Assembly: GCA_935421135.1 (NCBI GenBank)
Contig: OW285197.1
Coordinates: 682,001 to 746,000 of the forward strand
From: Bugulina stolonifera
Lineage: Eukaryota > Bryozoa > Gymnolaemata > Cheilostomatida > Bugulidae
DNA length: 64,000 nt
Direction: 5' to 3'
The position numbers and the translations under genes are program-made. The stretch's first letter is position 1. Every line of letters starts with the position of its first letter. A model generated the notes under the pieces. It searched no databases. It had not been told where the DNA came from and saw nothing but the letters and a program-made list of their open reading frames with translations. This document shows positions 26,282 through 39,345 of this stretch, one piece after another.

Positions 26282-29154
26282 CATTCAAATTATGCATTCT
26301 GAACATTGCAAAAGTGACTGAAACACATTGTTACAAACAGCAATTTGGTACAAAACACACTGAAAACTTACTTTCATGCAATATTGAACATCTTTTACTA
26401 GTTTACAAACTAATAACTCAAGTGAATTTGTCAAAAATCACAAATTTGACATTATGTTTCATGTTTGCAAAGTTAAATATTGCATGCAAAGTCATGTGTT
26501 ATTGGTTTTCATTCAAATTATGCATTCTGAACATTGCAAAAGTGACTGAAACACATTGTTACAAACAGCAATTTGGTACAAAACACACTTAAAACTTACT
26601 TTCATGCAATATTGAACATCTTTCACTAGTTTACAAACTAATAATTCAAGTGAATTTGTCAAAAATCACAAATTTGACATTATGTTTCATGTTTACAAAG
26701 TTGAATATTGCATGCAAAGTCATGTTTTATTTATTTTCATTCAAATTATGCATTCTGAACATTGCAAAAGTGACTGAAAGACATTGTTACAAAATGCAAT
26801 TTGGTACAAAACACACTGAAAACTTACTTTCATGCAATATTGAACATCTTTTACTAGTTTACAAACTAATAACTCAAGTGAATTTGTCAAAAATCACAAA
26901 TTTGACATTATCTTTCATGTTTGTAAAGTTAAATATTGCATGCAAAGTCATGTTTTATTGGTTTTCATTCAAATTATGCATTCTGAACATTGCAAAAGTG
27001 ACTGAAACACATTGTTACAAACAGCAATTTGGTACAAAACACACTTAAAACTTGCTTTCATGCAATATTGAACATCTTTTACTAGTTTACAAACTAATAA
27101 TTCAAGTGAATTTGTCAAAAATCACAAATTTGACATTATGTTTCATGTTTGCAAAGTTAAGTATTGCATGCAAAGTCATGTTTTATTGATTTTCATTCAA
27201 ATTATGCATTCTGAACATTGCAAAAGTGACTGAAACACATTGTTACAAACAGCAATTTGGTACAAAACACACTTAAAACTTACTTTCATGCAATATTGAA
27301 CATCTTTTACTAGTTTACAAACTAATAACTCAAGGGAATTTGTCAAAAATCACAAATTTGACATTATGTTTCATGTTTGCAAAGTTAAATATTGTATGCA
27401 AAGTCATGTTTTATTGATTTTCATTCAAATTATGCATTCTGAACATTGCAAAAGTGACTGAAACACATTGTTGCAAACAGCAATTTGGTACAAAACACAC
27501 TTAAAACTTACTTTCATGCAATATTGAACATCTTTTACTAGTTTACAAACTAATAATTCAAGTGAATTTGTCAAAAATCACAAATTTGACATTATGTTTC
27601 ATGTTTACAAAGTTGAATATTGCATGCAAAGTCATGTTTTATTGATTTTCATTCAAATTATGCATTCTGAACATTGCAAAAGTGACTGAAAGACATTGTT
27701 ACAAAATGCAATTTGGTACAAAACACACTGAAAACTTACTTTCATGCAATATTGAACATCTTTTACTAGTTTACAAACTAATAACTCAAGGGAATTTGTC
27801 AAAAATCACAAATTTGACATTATGTTTCATGTTTGCAAAGTTAAATATTGTATGCAAAGTCATGTTTTATTGATTTTCATTCAAATTATGCCTTCTGAAC
27901 ATTGCAAAAGTGACTGAAACACATTGTTACAAACAGCAATTTGGTACAAAACACACTTAAAACTTACTTTCATGCAATATTGAACATCTTTCACTAGTTT
28001 ACAAACTAATAATTCAAGTGAATTTGTCAAAAATCACAAATTTGACATTATGTTTCATGTTTACAAAGTTGAATATTGCATGCAAAGTCATGTTTTATTA
28101 ACTTTCATTCAAATTATGCATTCTGAACATTGCAAAAGTGATTGAAAGACATTGTTACAAAATGCAATTTGGTACAAAACACACTTAAAACTTACTTTCA
28201 TGCAATATTGAACATCTTTTACTAGTTTACAAACTAATAATTCAAGTGAATTTGTCAAAAATCACAAATTTGACATTATGTTTCATGTTTACAAAGTTGA
28301 ATATTGCATGCAAAGTCATGTTTTATTGATTTTCATTCAAATTATGCATTCTGAACATTGCAAAAGTGACTGAAAGACATTGTTACAAACAGCAATTTGG
28401 TACAAAACACACTTAAAACTTACTTTCATGCAATATTGAACATCTTTTACTAGTTTACAAACTAATAATTCAAGTGAATTTGTTAAAAATCACAAATTTG
28501 ACATTATGTTTCATGTTTGCAAAGTTAAATATTGTATGCAAAGTCATGTTTTATAGATTTTCAGTCAAATTATGCATTCTGAATACTGCAAAAGTGACTG
28601 AAACAAATTGTTACAAAAAACAATTCGGTACAAAACACACTTAAAACTTACTTTCGTGCAATATTGAACATCTTTTACTAGTTTACAAACTAATAACTCA
28701 AGTAAATTTGTCAAAATCACAAATTTGACATTATGTTTCAGGTTTGCAAAGTTAAATATTGCATGCAAAGTCATGTTTTATTGATTTTCTTTCAAATTAT
28801 GCATTCTGAACATTGCAAAAGTGACTGAAACACATTGTTTCAAACAGCAATTTGGTGCAAAACACACTTAAAACTTACTTTCATGCAATATTGAACATTT
28901 TTCACTAGTTTACAAACTAATAATTCAAGTGAATTTGTCAAAAATCACAAATTTGACATTATGTTTCATGTTTACAGAGTTGAATATTGCATGCAAAGTC
29001 ATGTTTTATTGATTTTCATTCAAGTTATGCATTCTGAACATTGCAAAAGTGACTGAAACAAATTGTTACAGACGGCAATTTGGTACAAAACACGCTGAAA
29101 ACTTACTTTCATGCAATATTGAAGATCTTTTACTAGTTTACAAACTAATAACTC
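26257..29154 (+). repeat. Satellite A array, plus-oriented segment 3
   Basis: About 12.7 monomers. The first part, up to about 27150, copies 21487-22400. Towards the right edge the monomers accumulate private changes: TTGTTACAAAAAACAATTCGG near 28610, a 1-bp loss giving TCAAAATCAC near 28714, TTTGGTGCAAAACAC near 28852, and TTTACAGAGTTG near 28973. Increased divergence at an array edge is usual for satellites, where homogenisation is weaker. Confidence 0.94.
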
Positions 29155-29315
29155 AGTGTGCTTTGTACCAAATTGCTGTCTGTAACAATGTGTTTCATTC
29201 ACTTTTGCAATGTTCAGTATGCATAATTTGAATGAAAATCAATAAAACATGACTTTGCATGCAATATTCAACTTTGTAAACATGAAACATAATGTCAGAA
29301 TTGTGATTTTTGACA
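29155..29315 (-). repeat. Partial inverted satellite A monomer at the array edge, including switch J5
   Basis: Plus orientation stops in AATAACTCA and the sequence continues as the reverse complement, GTGTGCTTTGTACCAAATTG. The overlap at the switch is only about 3 bp (TCA). About 160 bp of inverted monomer follows, ending at TGATTTTTGACA. Satellite B then begins directly with TTTTATGCATAGAATGC. This fragment forms the boundary between the two satellites. Confidence 0.9.
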
Positions 29316-30251
29316 TTTTATGCATAGAATGCATAGAATACATTGATCACATAGAATGCATTCTATGCACTCCATGCATTCCATGTAATCTATGCATTCT
29401 ATGCATAGAATACATAGATTGCATTCTATGCATAGAATACATAGAATACATTGAATACATAGAAGGCATTGTATGTAATCAATGTATTTTATGCATTCTA
29501 TGCATAGAATACATTGATCACATAGAATGCATTCTATGCACTCTATGCATTCCATGTAATCTATGCGTTCTATGCATAGGATACATAGATTGCATTCTAT
29601 GCATTCTATGCATAGAATACATTGAATACATAGAAGACATAGAAGACATAGAATGCATATAATGCATTCCATGTAATCTATGCACTCTATGCATAGAATA
29701 CATAGATTGGATTCTATGCATTCGGTGCATAGAATACATAGAATACATTCAATACATAGAAGGCATCGTATGTAATCAATGTATTTTATGCATTCTATGC
29801 ATAGAATACATTGATCACATAGAATGCATTCTATGCACTCTATGCATTCCATGTAATCAATGCGTTCTATGCATAGGATACATAGATTGCATTCTATGCA
29901 TTCTATGCATAGAATACATATAATTCTATGTCTTCTATGTATTCTATGCATTCTATGCATAGAATACATTGATTGCATTCTATGCATTCTATGCATTCTA
30001 TGCATAGAATACATTGAATACATAGAAGACATAGAAGACATAGAATGCATATAATACATTCCATGTAATCTATGCACTCTATGCATAGAATACATAGATT
30101 GCATTCTATGCATTCGGTGCATAGAATACATAGAATACATTGAATACATAGAAGGCATTGTATGTAATCAATGTATTTTATGCATTCTATGCATAGAATA
30201 CATTGATCACATAGAATGCATTCTATGCACTCTATGCATTCCATGTAATCT

Positions 30252-32063
30252 ATGCGTTCTATGCATAGAATACCTAGATTGCATTCTATGCATTCTATGC
30301 ATAGAATACGTATAATTCTATATCGTCTATGTATTCTATGCATTCCATGCATAGAATACATAGAATACATAGATTGCACTCTATGCACTCTATGCACTCT
30401 ATGCACTCTATGCACTCTATGCGTTCCATGTAATCTATGCATTCTATGTATTCTATGCATTCGGTGCATAGAATACATTTTATGCATAGAATGCATAGAA
30501 TACATTGATCACATAGAATGCATTCGATGCACTCTATGCATTCCATGTAATCTGTGGGTTCTATGCATAGAATACATATAATTCTATGTCTTCAATGTAT
30601 TCTATGCATTCCATGCATAGAATAGATAGAATACATAGATTGCACTCTATGCACTCTATGCACTCTATGCATTCCATGTAATCTATGTCTTCTATGTATT
30701 CTATGCATTCTATGCATAGAATACATATAATTCTATGTCTTCTATGTATTCTATGCATTCTATGCATAGAATACATAGATTGCATTCTATGCATTCCATG
30801 CATAGAATACATTGAATACATAGAAGACATAGAAGACATAGAATGCATTCCATGTAATCTATGCACTCTAAACATAGAATACATAGATTGCATTCTATGC
30901 ATTCGGTGCATAGAATACATTGAATACATAGAAGGCATTGTATGTAATCAATGTATTTTATGCATTCTATGCATAGAATACATAGAATACATAGATTGCA
31001 CTCTATGCACTCTATGCACTCTATGCATTCCATGTAATCTATGCATTCTATGTATTCTATGCATTCGGTGCATTGAATACACTTTATGCATAGAATGCAT
31101 AGAGTACATTGATCACATAGAATGCATTCTATGCAGTTTATGCATTTCATGTAATCTATGCGTTCTATGCATAGAATACCTAGATTGCATTCTATGCATT
31201 CTATGCATAGAATACGTATAATTCTATATCGTCTATGTATTCTATGCATTCCATGCATAGAATACATAGAATACATAGATTGCACTCTATGCACTCTATG
31301 CACTCTATGCACTCTATGCACTCTATGCGTTCCATGTAATCTATGCATTCTATGTATTCTATGCATTCGGTGCATAGAATACATTTTATGCATAGAATGC
31401 ATAGAATACATTGATCACATAGAATGCATTCGATGCACTCTATGCATTCCATGTAATCTGTGGGTTCTATGCATAGAATACATATAATTCTATGTCTTCA
31501 ATTTATTCTATGCATTCCATGCATAGAATAGATAGAATACATAGATTGCACTCTATGCACTCTATGCACTCTATGCATTCCATGTAATCTATGTCTTCTA
31601 TGTATTCTATGCATTCTATGCATAGAATACATATAATTCTATGTCTTCTATGTATTCTATGCATTCTATGCATAGAATACATAGATTGCATTCTATGCAT
31701 TCCATGCATAGAATACATTGAATACATAGAAGACATAGAAGACATAGAATGCATTCCATGTAATCTATGCACTCTAAACATAGAATACATAGATTGCATT
31801 CTATGCATTCGGTGCATAGAATACATTGAATACATAGAAGGCATTGTATGTAATCAATGTATTTTATGCATTCTATGCATAGAATACATAGAATACATAG
31901 ATTGCACTCTATGCACTCTATGCACTCTATGCATTCCATGTAATCTATGCATTCTATGTATTCTATGCATTCGGTGCATTGAATACACTTTATGCATAGA
32001 ATGCATAGAGTACATTGATCACATAGAATGCATTCTATGCAGTTTATGCATTTCATGTAATCT
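30252..32063. repeat. 906-bp segmental tandem duplication in satellite B
   Basis: Positions 30252-31157 and 31158-32063 appear almost identical over about 900 bp, including rare words ACGTATAATTCTATATCGTC, GTGGGTTCTATGC and GCACTCTAAACATAG. A visible difference is TTCAATGTATTC (about 30592) versus TTCAATTTATTC (about 31498). Such similarity in a fast-slipping repeat indicates a recent duplication. Confidence 0.85.
30694..30726. repeat. Representative 33-bp hairpin of satellite B
   Basis: The arm ATGTATTCTATGCAT is followed by TCT and then by its exact reverse complement ATGCATAGAATACAT: a 15-bp stem with a 3-nt loop. The same hairpin or a shorter 9+9 form recurs throughout satellite B, typically just before ATATAATTCTATGTC. 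One instance is annotated as the type example. Confidence 0.9.
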
Positions 32064-33224
32064 ATGCGTTGTATGCATAGATTGCATCATATGCATTCTA
32101 TGCATTCCATGCAATCTATGCATTCTATGCATAGAATACATAGATTGCATTCTATGCATTCTATGCATAGAATACATATAATTCTATGTCTTCTATGTAT
32201 TCTATGCACTCTGTGCATAGAATACAGAGAAGACATCGAAGACATAGAAGACATAGAATGCATTCTGTGCAATCTATGCATTCCATGCATAGAATACATA
32301 GATTGCACTCTATGCACTCTATGCACTCTATGCATTCCATGTAATCAATGCGTTCTATGCATAGGATACATAGATTGCATTCTATGCATTCTATGCATAG
32401 AATACATATAAATCTATGTCTTCTATGTATTCTATGCATTCTATGCATTCTATGCATAGAATACATATAATTCTATGTCTTCTATGTATTCTAAGCATTC
32501 TATGCATAGAATACACAGATTGCATTCTATGCATTCTATGCATAGAATACATTGAATACATAGAAGACATAGAAGACATAGAATGCATATAATGCATTCC
32601 ATGTAATCTATGCACTCTATGCGTAGAATACATAGATTGCATTCTATGCATTCGGTGCATAGAATACATAGAATACATTGAATACATAGAAGGCATTGTA
32701 TGTAATCAATGTATTTTATGCATTCTATGCATAGAATACATTGATCACATAGAATGCATTCTATGCACTCTATGCATTCCATGTAATCTATGCGTTCTAT
32801 GCATAGAATACCTAGATTGCATTCTATGCATTCTATGCATAGAATACGAATAATTCTTTGTCGTCTATGTATTCTATGCATTCCATGCATAGAATACATA
32901 GAATACATAGATTGCACTCTATGCACTCTATGCACTCTATGCATTCCATGTAATCTATGCATTCTATGTATTCTATGCATTCGGTGCATTGAATACACTT
33001 TATGCATAGAATGCATAGAATACATTGATCACATAGAATGCATTCTATGCACTTTATGCATTTCATGTAATCTATGCGTTGTACGCATAGATTGCATCAT
33101 ATGCATTCTATGCATAGAATACATATAATCCTATGTCTTCTATGCATTCTATGCATTCTATGCATAGAATACATAGAAGACATCGAAGACATAGAAGACA
33201 TAGAATGCATTCTGTGCAATCTAT

Positions 33225-33434
33225 GCACTCTATGCATAGAATACATAGATTGCAATCAATGCATTCTATGCATTCCATGCAATCTATGTATTCTATGCAT
33301 AGAATACATAGATTGCAATCTATGCATTCCATGCATAGAATACATCGATTGCACTCTATGCACTCTATGCACTCTATGCACTCTATGCATTCCATGTAAT
33401 CTATGCATTCTATGTATTCTATGCATTCGGTGCA
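33225..33434 (+). repeat. Satellite B segment matching the inverted patch at 47401-47610
   Basis: This 210-bp stretch carries GCAATCAATGCATTC, ACATCGATTGC, a run of four CACTCTATG units and CATTCCATGTAATC. The reverse complement of 47401-47610 matches it with one visible mismatch (CATTCGGTG versus CATTCAGTG). The related local segments near 36050 and 47100 have five and seven CACTCTATG units and read CAATCAATCCATTC instead, so they are poorer matches. Confidence 0.88.
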
Positions 33435-33879
33435 TAGAATACATTTCATGCATAGAATGCATAGTATACATTGGTCACATAGAATGCATTCTATGCACTG
33501 AATGCATAGAATGCATAGGATGCATAGAGTGCATTCTATGCGTTTTATGAGTTCTATGCATTCTATGTAGTCTATGCATTGCATAGAACATATAGATTGC
33601 ATTCTATGCACTCTATGCATTCCATGTAACCTGTGCATTCTATGTATTCTATGCATTCGGTGCATAGAATACATTTTATGCATAGAATGCATAGAATACA
33701 TTGATCACATAGAATGCATTCTATGCACTCTATGCATTCCAAATAACCTATGCATTCTATGCATAGAATACATAGATTGCATTCTATGCATAGAATACAT
33801 TGAATACATAGAATACATAGATTGCACTCTATGCACTCTATGCACTCTATGCATTCCATGTAATCTATGCATTCTATGT

Positions 33880-35770
33880 ATTCTATGCATTCGGTGCATT
33901 GAATACACTTTATGCATAGAATGCATAGAATACATTGATCACATAGAATGCATTCTATGCAGTTTATGCATTTCATGTAATCTATGCGTTGTATGCATAG
34001 ATTGCATCATATGCATTCTATGCATAGAATACATATAATCTTATGTCTTCTATGCATTCTATGCATTCTATGCATAGAATACATAGAAGACATCGAAGAC
34101 ATAGAAGACATAGAATGCATTCTGTGCAATCTATGCACTCTATGCATAGAATACATAGATTGCAATGAATGCATTCTATGCATTCCATGCAATCTATGCA
34201 TTCTATGCATAGAATACATAGATTGCATTCTATGCATTCTATGCATAGAATACATATAATTCTATGTCTTCTATGTATTCTATGCACTCTGTGCATAGAA
34301 TACAGAGAAGACATCGAAGACATAGAAGACATAAAATGCATTCTGTGCAATCTATGCATTCCATGCATAGAATACATAGATTGCACTCTATGCACTCTAT
34401 GCACTCTATGCATTCCATGTAATCAATGCGTTCTATGCATAGGATACATAGATTGCATTCTATGCATTCTATGCATAGAATACATATAAATCTATGTCTT
34501 CTATGTATTCTATGCATTCTATGCATAGAATACATATAATTCTATGTCTTCTATGTATTCTAAGCATTCTATGCATAGAATACATAGATTGCATTCTATG
34601 CATTCTATGCATAGAATACATTGAATACATAGAAGACATAGAAGACATAGAATGCATATAATGCATTCCATGTAATCTATGCACTCTATGCGTAGAATAC
34701 ATAGATTGCATTCTATGCATTCGGTGCATAGAATACATAGAATACATTGAATACATAGAAGGCATTGTATGTAATCAATGTATTTTATGCATTCTATGCA
34801 TAGAATACATTGATCACATAGAATGCATTCTATGCACTCTATGCATTCCATGTAATCTATGCGTTCTATGCATAGAATACCTAGATTGCATTCTATGCAT
34901 TCTATGCATAGAATACGTATAATTCTTTGTCGTCCATGTATTCTATGCATTCCATGCATAGAATACATAGAATACATAGATTGCACTCTATGCACTCTAT
35001 GCACTCTATGCACTCTATGCACTCTATGCACTCTATGCACTCTATGCATTCCATGTAATCTATGCATTCTATGTATTCTATGCATTCGGTGCATTGAATA
35101 CACTTTATGCATAGAATGCATAGAATACATTGATCACATAGAATGCATTCTATGCAGTTTATGCATTTCATGTAATCTATGCGTTGTATGCATAGATTGC
35201 ATCATATGCATTCTATGCATAGAATACATATAATCTTATGTCTTCTATGCATTCTATGCATTCTATGCATAGAATACATAGAAGACATCGAAGACATAGA
35301 AGACATAGAATGCATTCTGTGCAATCTATGCACTCTATGCATAGAATACATAGATTGCAATGAATGCATTCTATGCATTCCATGCAATCTATGCATTCTA
35401 TGCATAGAATACATAGATTGCATTCTATGCATTCTATGCATAGAATACATATAATTCTATGTCTTCTATGTATTCTATGCACTCTGTGCATAGAATACAG
35501 AGAAGACATCGAAGACATAGAAGACATAGAATGCATTCTGTGCAATCTATGCATTCCATGCATAGAATACATAGATTGCACTCTATGCACTCTATGCATT
35601 CCATGTAATCAATGCGTTCTATGCATAGGATACATAGATTGCATTCTATGCATTCTATGCATATAATACATATAATTCTATGTCTTCTATGTATTCTATG
35701 CATTCTATGCATAGAATACATATAATTCTATGTCTTCTATGTATTCTAAGCATTCTATGCATAGAATACA
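33880..35770. repeat. Partial tandem duplication in satellite B, offset 1195 bp
   Basis: About 700 bp starting near 33880 recurs near 35075 at an offset of 1195 bp. The shared words include GCAATGAATGCATTC, ACAGAGAAGACATCG and ATAATCTTATGTC. The second copy has one fewer CACTCTATG unit (two rather than three), reducing the offset to 1186. It loses similarity near 35770, where a deletion appears to join TAAGCATTC-containing sequence to a CATTCGGTGCATTG phrase. Confidence 0.75.
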
Positions 35771-36393
35771 TAGATTGCATTCTATGTATTCTATGCATTC
35801 GGTGCATTGAATACACTTTATGCATAGAATGCATAGAATACATTGATCACATAGAATGCATTCTATGCACTTTATGCATTTCATGTAATCTATGCGTTGT
35901 ACGCATAGATTGCATCATATGCATTCTATGCATAGAATACATATAATCCTATGTCTTCTATGCATTCTATGCATTCTATGCATAGAATACATAGAAGACA
36001 TCGAAGACATAGAAGACATAGAATGCATTCTGTGCAATCTATGCACTCTATGCATAGAATACATAGATTGCAATCAATCCATTCTATGCATTCCATGCAA
36101 TCTATGTATTCTATGCATAGAATACATAGATTGCAATCTATGCATTCCATGCATAGAATACATCGATTGCACTCTATGCACTCTATGCACTCTATGCACT
36201 CTATGCACTCTATGCATTCCATGTAATCTATGCATTCTATGTATTCTATGCATTCGGTGCATAGAATACATTTTATGCATAGAATGCATAGTATACATTG
36301 GTCACATAGAATGCATTCTATGCACTGAATGCATAGAATGCATAGGATGCATAGAGTGCATTCTATGCGTTTTATGAGTTCTATGCATTCTAT

Positions 36394-36396
36394 GTA
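36394..36396. repeat. Left GTA target-site duplication
   Basis: GTA immediately precedes the left terminal inverted repeat and is repeated immediately after the right one at 40582-40584. Uninterrupted copies of the target elsewhere read TTCTATGTAGTCTATGC with a single GTA, so a 3-bp duplication is established from sequence within this window. Confidence 0.92.
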
Positions 36397-36424
36397 CACA
36401 GGATAGATAAGGACAATCATTTTA
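36397..36424 (+). repeat. Left terminal inverted repeat (28 bp)
   Basis: The sequence starts CACAGGATAG, then A, TAAGGACAA, T, CATTTTA. It differs from the reverse complement of the right end only at the two single bases between those blocks. Confidence 0.93.
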
Positions 36425-39227
36425 ATGATTAAGGCTTTCCTTTATGTAATATATAAATTTTGTTCTTCCCATGAAATGGACAATTTTTACTCTACAATGA
36501 CAAATAATATATCATTAGAATCCTCTTAATATAATCTAAAACGTTGGTTTTTTAGATTTTTAAATTTTATTTTATTTTTTGTGTAATACCAGAAAACATC
36601 AAAAAAATATATGGGTACAGTGTTCTACTGCTGGATGGGTGAAAAACCACAGTATATGAATAATATTTACACCATCCTGTAGCTAAGAAATAATTCTAAA
36701 AGGTTGTCTTTGGAAATTTCCAATTTCACTTTAGATTTGTATCAAATTCCTGCTCAATATTCATGTTGTTCATTGTTGCTGTGCATGGTTTAGCTCTATT
36801 AATAGTAGCGATAATAACAGAGATCAGCGCAGCCGGCAGTGCGTGACAGTTACTTTTGGAGCCAACTGACATGTTTGATGATATGCTGCCAATCAATCAC
36901 ATATCATCAGCGCAATTACTGCCATGGTTTTTAACACAGATTTTACACATTTGAATGGTGGTCCAGTGGGCAAGGGCGACAGTTAGTGTGGGTATGTGCT
37001 CAAGTTCATTCCTTGGTCTATGTTTATCAATTTTGTTCTTCAGTCTTGCGACATATAACATCAACATTACATTGTAAGTTAGTTTCATTACATTTGGTGC
37101 AAACATATCAACCAACACAGCATGGACACGCTTTATTTTTTCGGATTGAGGATATGAATATGTATTTTCTTAGGTTTACAATGATGTTTGAGCATAGTGT
37201 GGCAGTTATAAATGCTATAACATACATGTACCTCTAGCAAGGTTACAACATGGTTTTGCTGTTTTCACAGACAAACTATCATTTACTCACCAAAACACAT
37301 GCATTTACTTGCTAATAATATTAAGTCATTTAATTCCCCTGTGTTATTGAAAATCATGTGTGCTTCCATGTTAAATGCAGTCCTACATGTAGATAGCCTA
37401 CAGCTAATAACTGACTCATTTTCTCATCAACATCACCCGGCCTTTGTTGTACCTATACACTGATATTTACAAGTAATTAGATCAGAGGCCATTGGTGTGC
37501 AATATTCACACAAGGCACATGCATGTAAAACTCACTTTTACATCTACAATGTATATACATGTACATTATGCATGTGCAGTATTGTTGAATGTGGTTGAAA
37601 TTGAAGCTGGTGTGTTAACTCTACATTACAATAGTTCTCAGTAAAATACATGTACATGAAACAATATAAAGTGGCTTTCACAAAATCAACCAAATTTGGT
37701 TTTTCCTATAGCAACCAGTGTACACTGTACTGTTAGTACATGTACACACACATTGTCCAGTAAGAGCTAGTCTGTTGATTGACTAATCAGCAGATCCCTG
37801 TGTTGAGCTAGTAAGTAGTGATTGATAATTGTTTTTCCTGACAACCCATAAAAAATATGCATTCCTTTCAATGGCCTTTCACCCTATCTTGCATACTATT
37901 ATACTGTAAAGCAGAGGTATCCATAGGCTAGGCCAGTGAATACTACCTTCAAACCTTCAGCAGAAAATTCAACATTTGAAGTGATGCACATTGTACAATG
38001 TACATATTACAGTGCAAGGATGTATGTTGTCGATTTATTTACAGGTGAATGTATGCATTAACAGGGCATAAAAATCATTGAACCCTCTGTTTTCTGGGGT
38101 TCACATCTATCACATCATATTTTCGTTGGTTTTAGAAAGAAAAAAAAATCATTTTTCCAAAAGTTAAAAGAAGTATGCTAGGTGTAGATTTTAAAAAACA
38201 CTTCAAACCATACCTCATTCTTGCCATGAAAGTATTTAAACCGCTCTTTTAAAAGATGAGAGTTTATCATACATTGTATAACATAAACATATTATGCTCT
38301 GAGGCTGAAATTTGTGCCCCGTCAAGCACAACCAGGTTACAAGCAATTGTAATTGCAAAATACAAATCCAACAAAAGTTGGAGCTAATTAGCTGCTACTG
38401 CATGGATACAAGGGCGAAAGTGGTGCTCGCCGAGCAAAGTCCCCCATTCCATGTCTAAAGTTACCCGTGGTTCATAAAATATTGCAAATAATTAGTAGTA
38501 CGGACAATTTATTTCTGAAAAAGCAAGTACAGTATGCAGTTTAAAAATATACTTGTAAATATACACAAATGTTCTAGAGTAAAAGCAGCTCAAATGTTTT
38601 ATGTAGTAAAAGATCATAATATTATTCATAGTAATGCATTATGCGTGTAAAAGGAGCATAACTGGTTCAAAAATACATACATGTAGCCTATATAATTCAT
38701 GTATTAATATGTATGGTACATGTACATGTATGTACAATGGTTGCACCAAACCATAACTGATAAGTAGGTTATGATAGGGACCAACTCATTTGCTGGCTTT
38801 CATAGCTGAAGCCAAGATAGCTGTTACTTCTGAGCTGTCTATTTGATGGTCTCAATGGCTGCACAAACACTGCATTGTACCTCCCTGTGCATAACTATGG
38901 CCTCAAAGGTGGAGTATTGTTCCTAGCCAGCTGAAGCCGCTGATAAGAACCTATTCTATATCCAGCTCTTAAGCATATATAACTTCAAAGATCCAGGAAT
39001 TCTACAAGTAAAATAAAATAAAACTTTTATTTGAAATAACCAGGCATATTTAGGCCGCTATGCTAGGCTGCTGCAATCAGATGCTCTCAAATGGCAGGAT
39101 GTACTGCCAAGTAATTATTTTATCATCATAACTGTCATCCATTTCAAAGCGATTAGCATTATTCATCCTTGTGGCCTCTTGGTTCCATCAATATGTGCTT
39201 AGGTCAGGCTGATAATAGCATTATACA
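36425..39227. other. Element interior, left part: no gene recognised
   Basis: Non-satellite, moderately AT-rich sequence with no recognisable coding gene, RNA gene or internal tandem array. Notable small features are repeated self-complementary TACATGTACA words (near 37555, 37650, 37737 and 38705), a perfect 12-bp palindrome AGCTAATTAGCT at 38382-38393, a short hairpin GCTCG-C-CGAGC at 38425-38435, and AAATAAAA-C-TTTTATTT at 39016-39032. Two small opposing open frames (83 codons at 36986-37237 on plus, 73 codons at 36897-37118 on minus) have no recognisable domain and overlap each other, so I do not call them genes. Confidence 0.6.
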
Positions 39228-39345
39228 TCTTGGGAAATAACCCCTTCAGAATTAGATAAACTTGGAGAGAATGAGGGGATAGGTAATGATGTGAAAGCGA
39301 GGTTTCAAAATCTCGCCTAACTCTGAGACTTGGAGTTAGGTGCAG
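39228..39345 (+). repeat. Diverged internal direct repeat, copy 1
   Basis: Starting with AAATAACCCCTTCAGAATTA and ending at AGTTAGGTGC, this stretch resembles 39909-40010 (AATAATCCTTTCAGGATTAA onward, then GCACCTTA). Judged by eye the similarity is clear over the first 60 to 80 bp and weak after that. It also contains an 8-bp hairpin, CCTAACTC at 39316-39323 with GAGTTAGG at 39333-39340. Confidence 0.45.

Larger units (their letters stand above)
29316..36396. repeat. Satellite B array, left part (9-bp-based mosaic minisatellite)
   Basis: Built almost entirely from 9-bp words CATTCTATG, CACTCTATG, CATTCCATG, GAAGACATA and CATAGAATA, together with their reverse complements (CATTCTATG pairs with CATAGAATG). 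Longer phrases recur irregularly, such as CATTCGGTGCAT, ATTGATCACATAGAATGC, ATTCCATGTAATCTATG and GTAATCAATGTATTTTATGC. No fixed long period is seen, only local tandem duplications. Because the unit is 9 bp and lacks stop codons in several frames on both strands, Cys/Ile- or Met/His/Ser-rich open frames cover the region. These are not considered genes. Confidence 0.96.

Noticed and set aside
1..29315. CRISPR-like array (regularly spaced repeats)
   Set aside because: The whole 228-bp unit is repeated. There are no short repeats separated by unique spacers and no cas genes, and the context is eukaryotic satellite DNA.
29316..36396. Telomeric repeat array
   Set aside because: The unit is 9 bp and ATGCAT-based. 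No TTAGGG-type or other known telomeric repeat is present.
29295..36420. Long Cys/Ile-rich or Met/His/Ser-rich open frames in satellite B (up to 287 codons) as repetitive proteins
   Set aside because: They overlap each other in several frames on both strands and have exact 3-residue periodicity from the 9-bp unit, so they are expected from a stop-free unit without selection.
36897..37237. Opposed 83- and 73-codon frames in the transposon as transposase remnants
   Set aside because: No DDE, zinc-finger or other domain pattern can be seen, and the two overlap on opposite strands.
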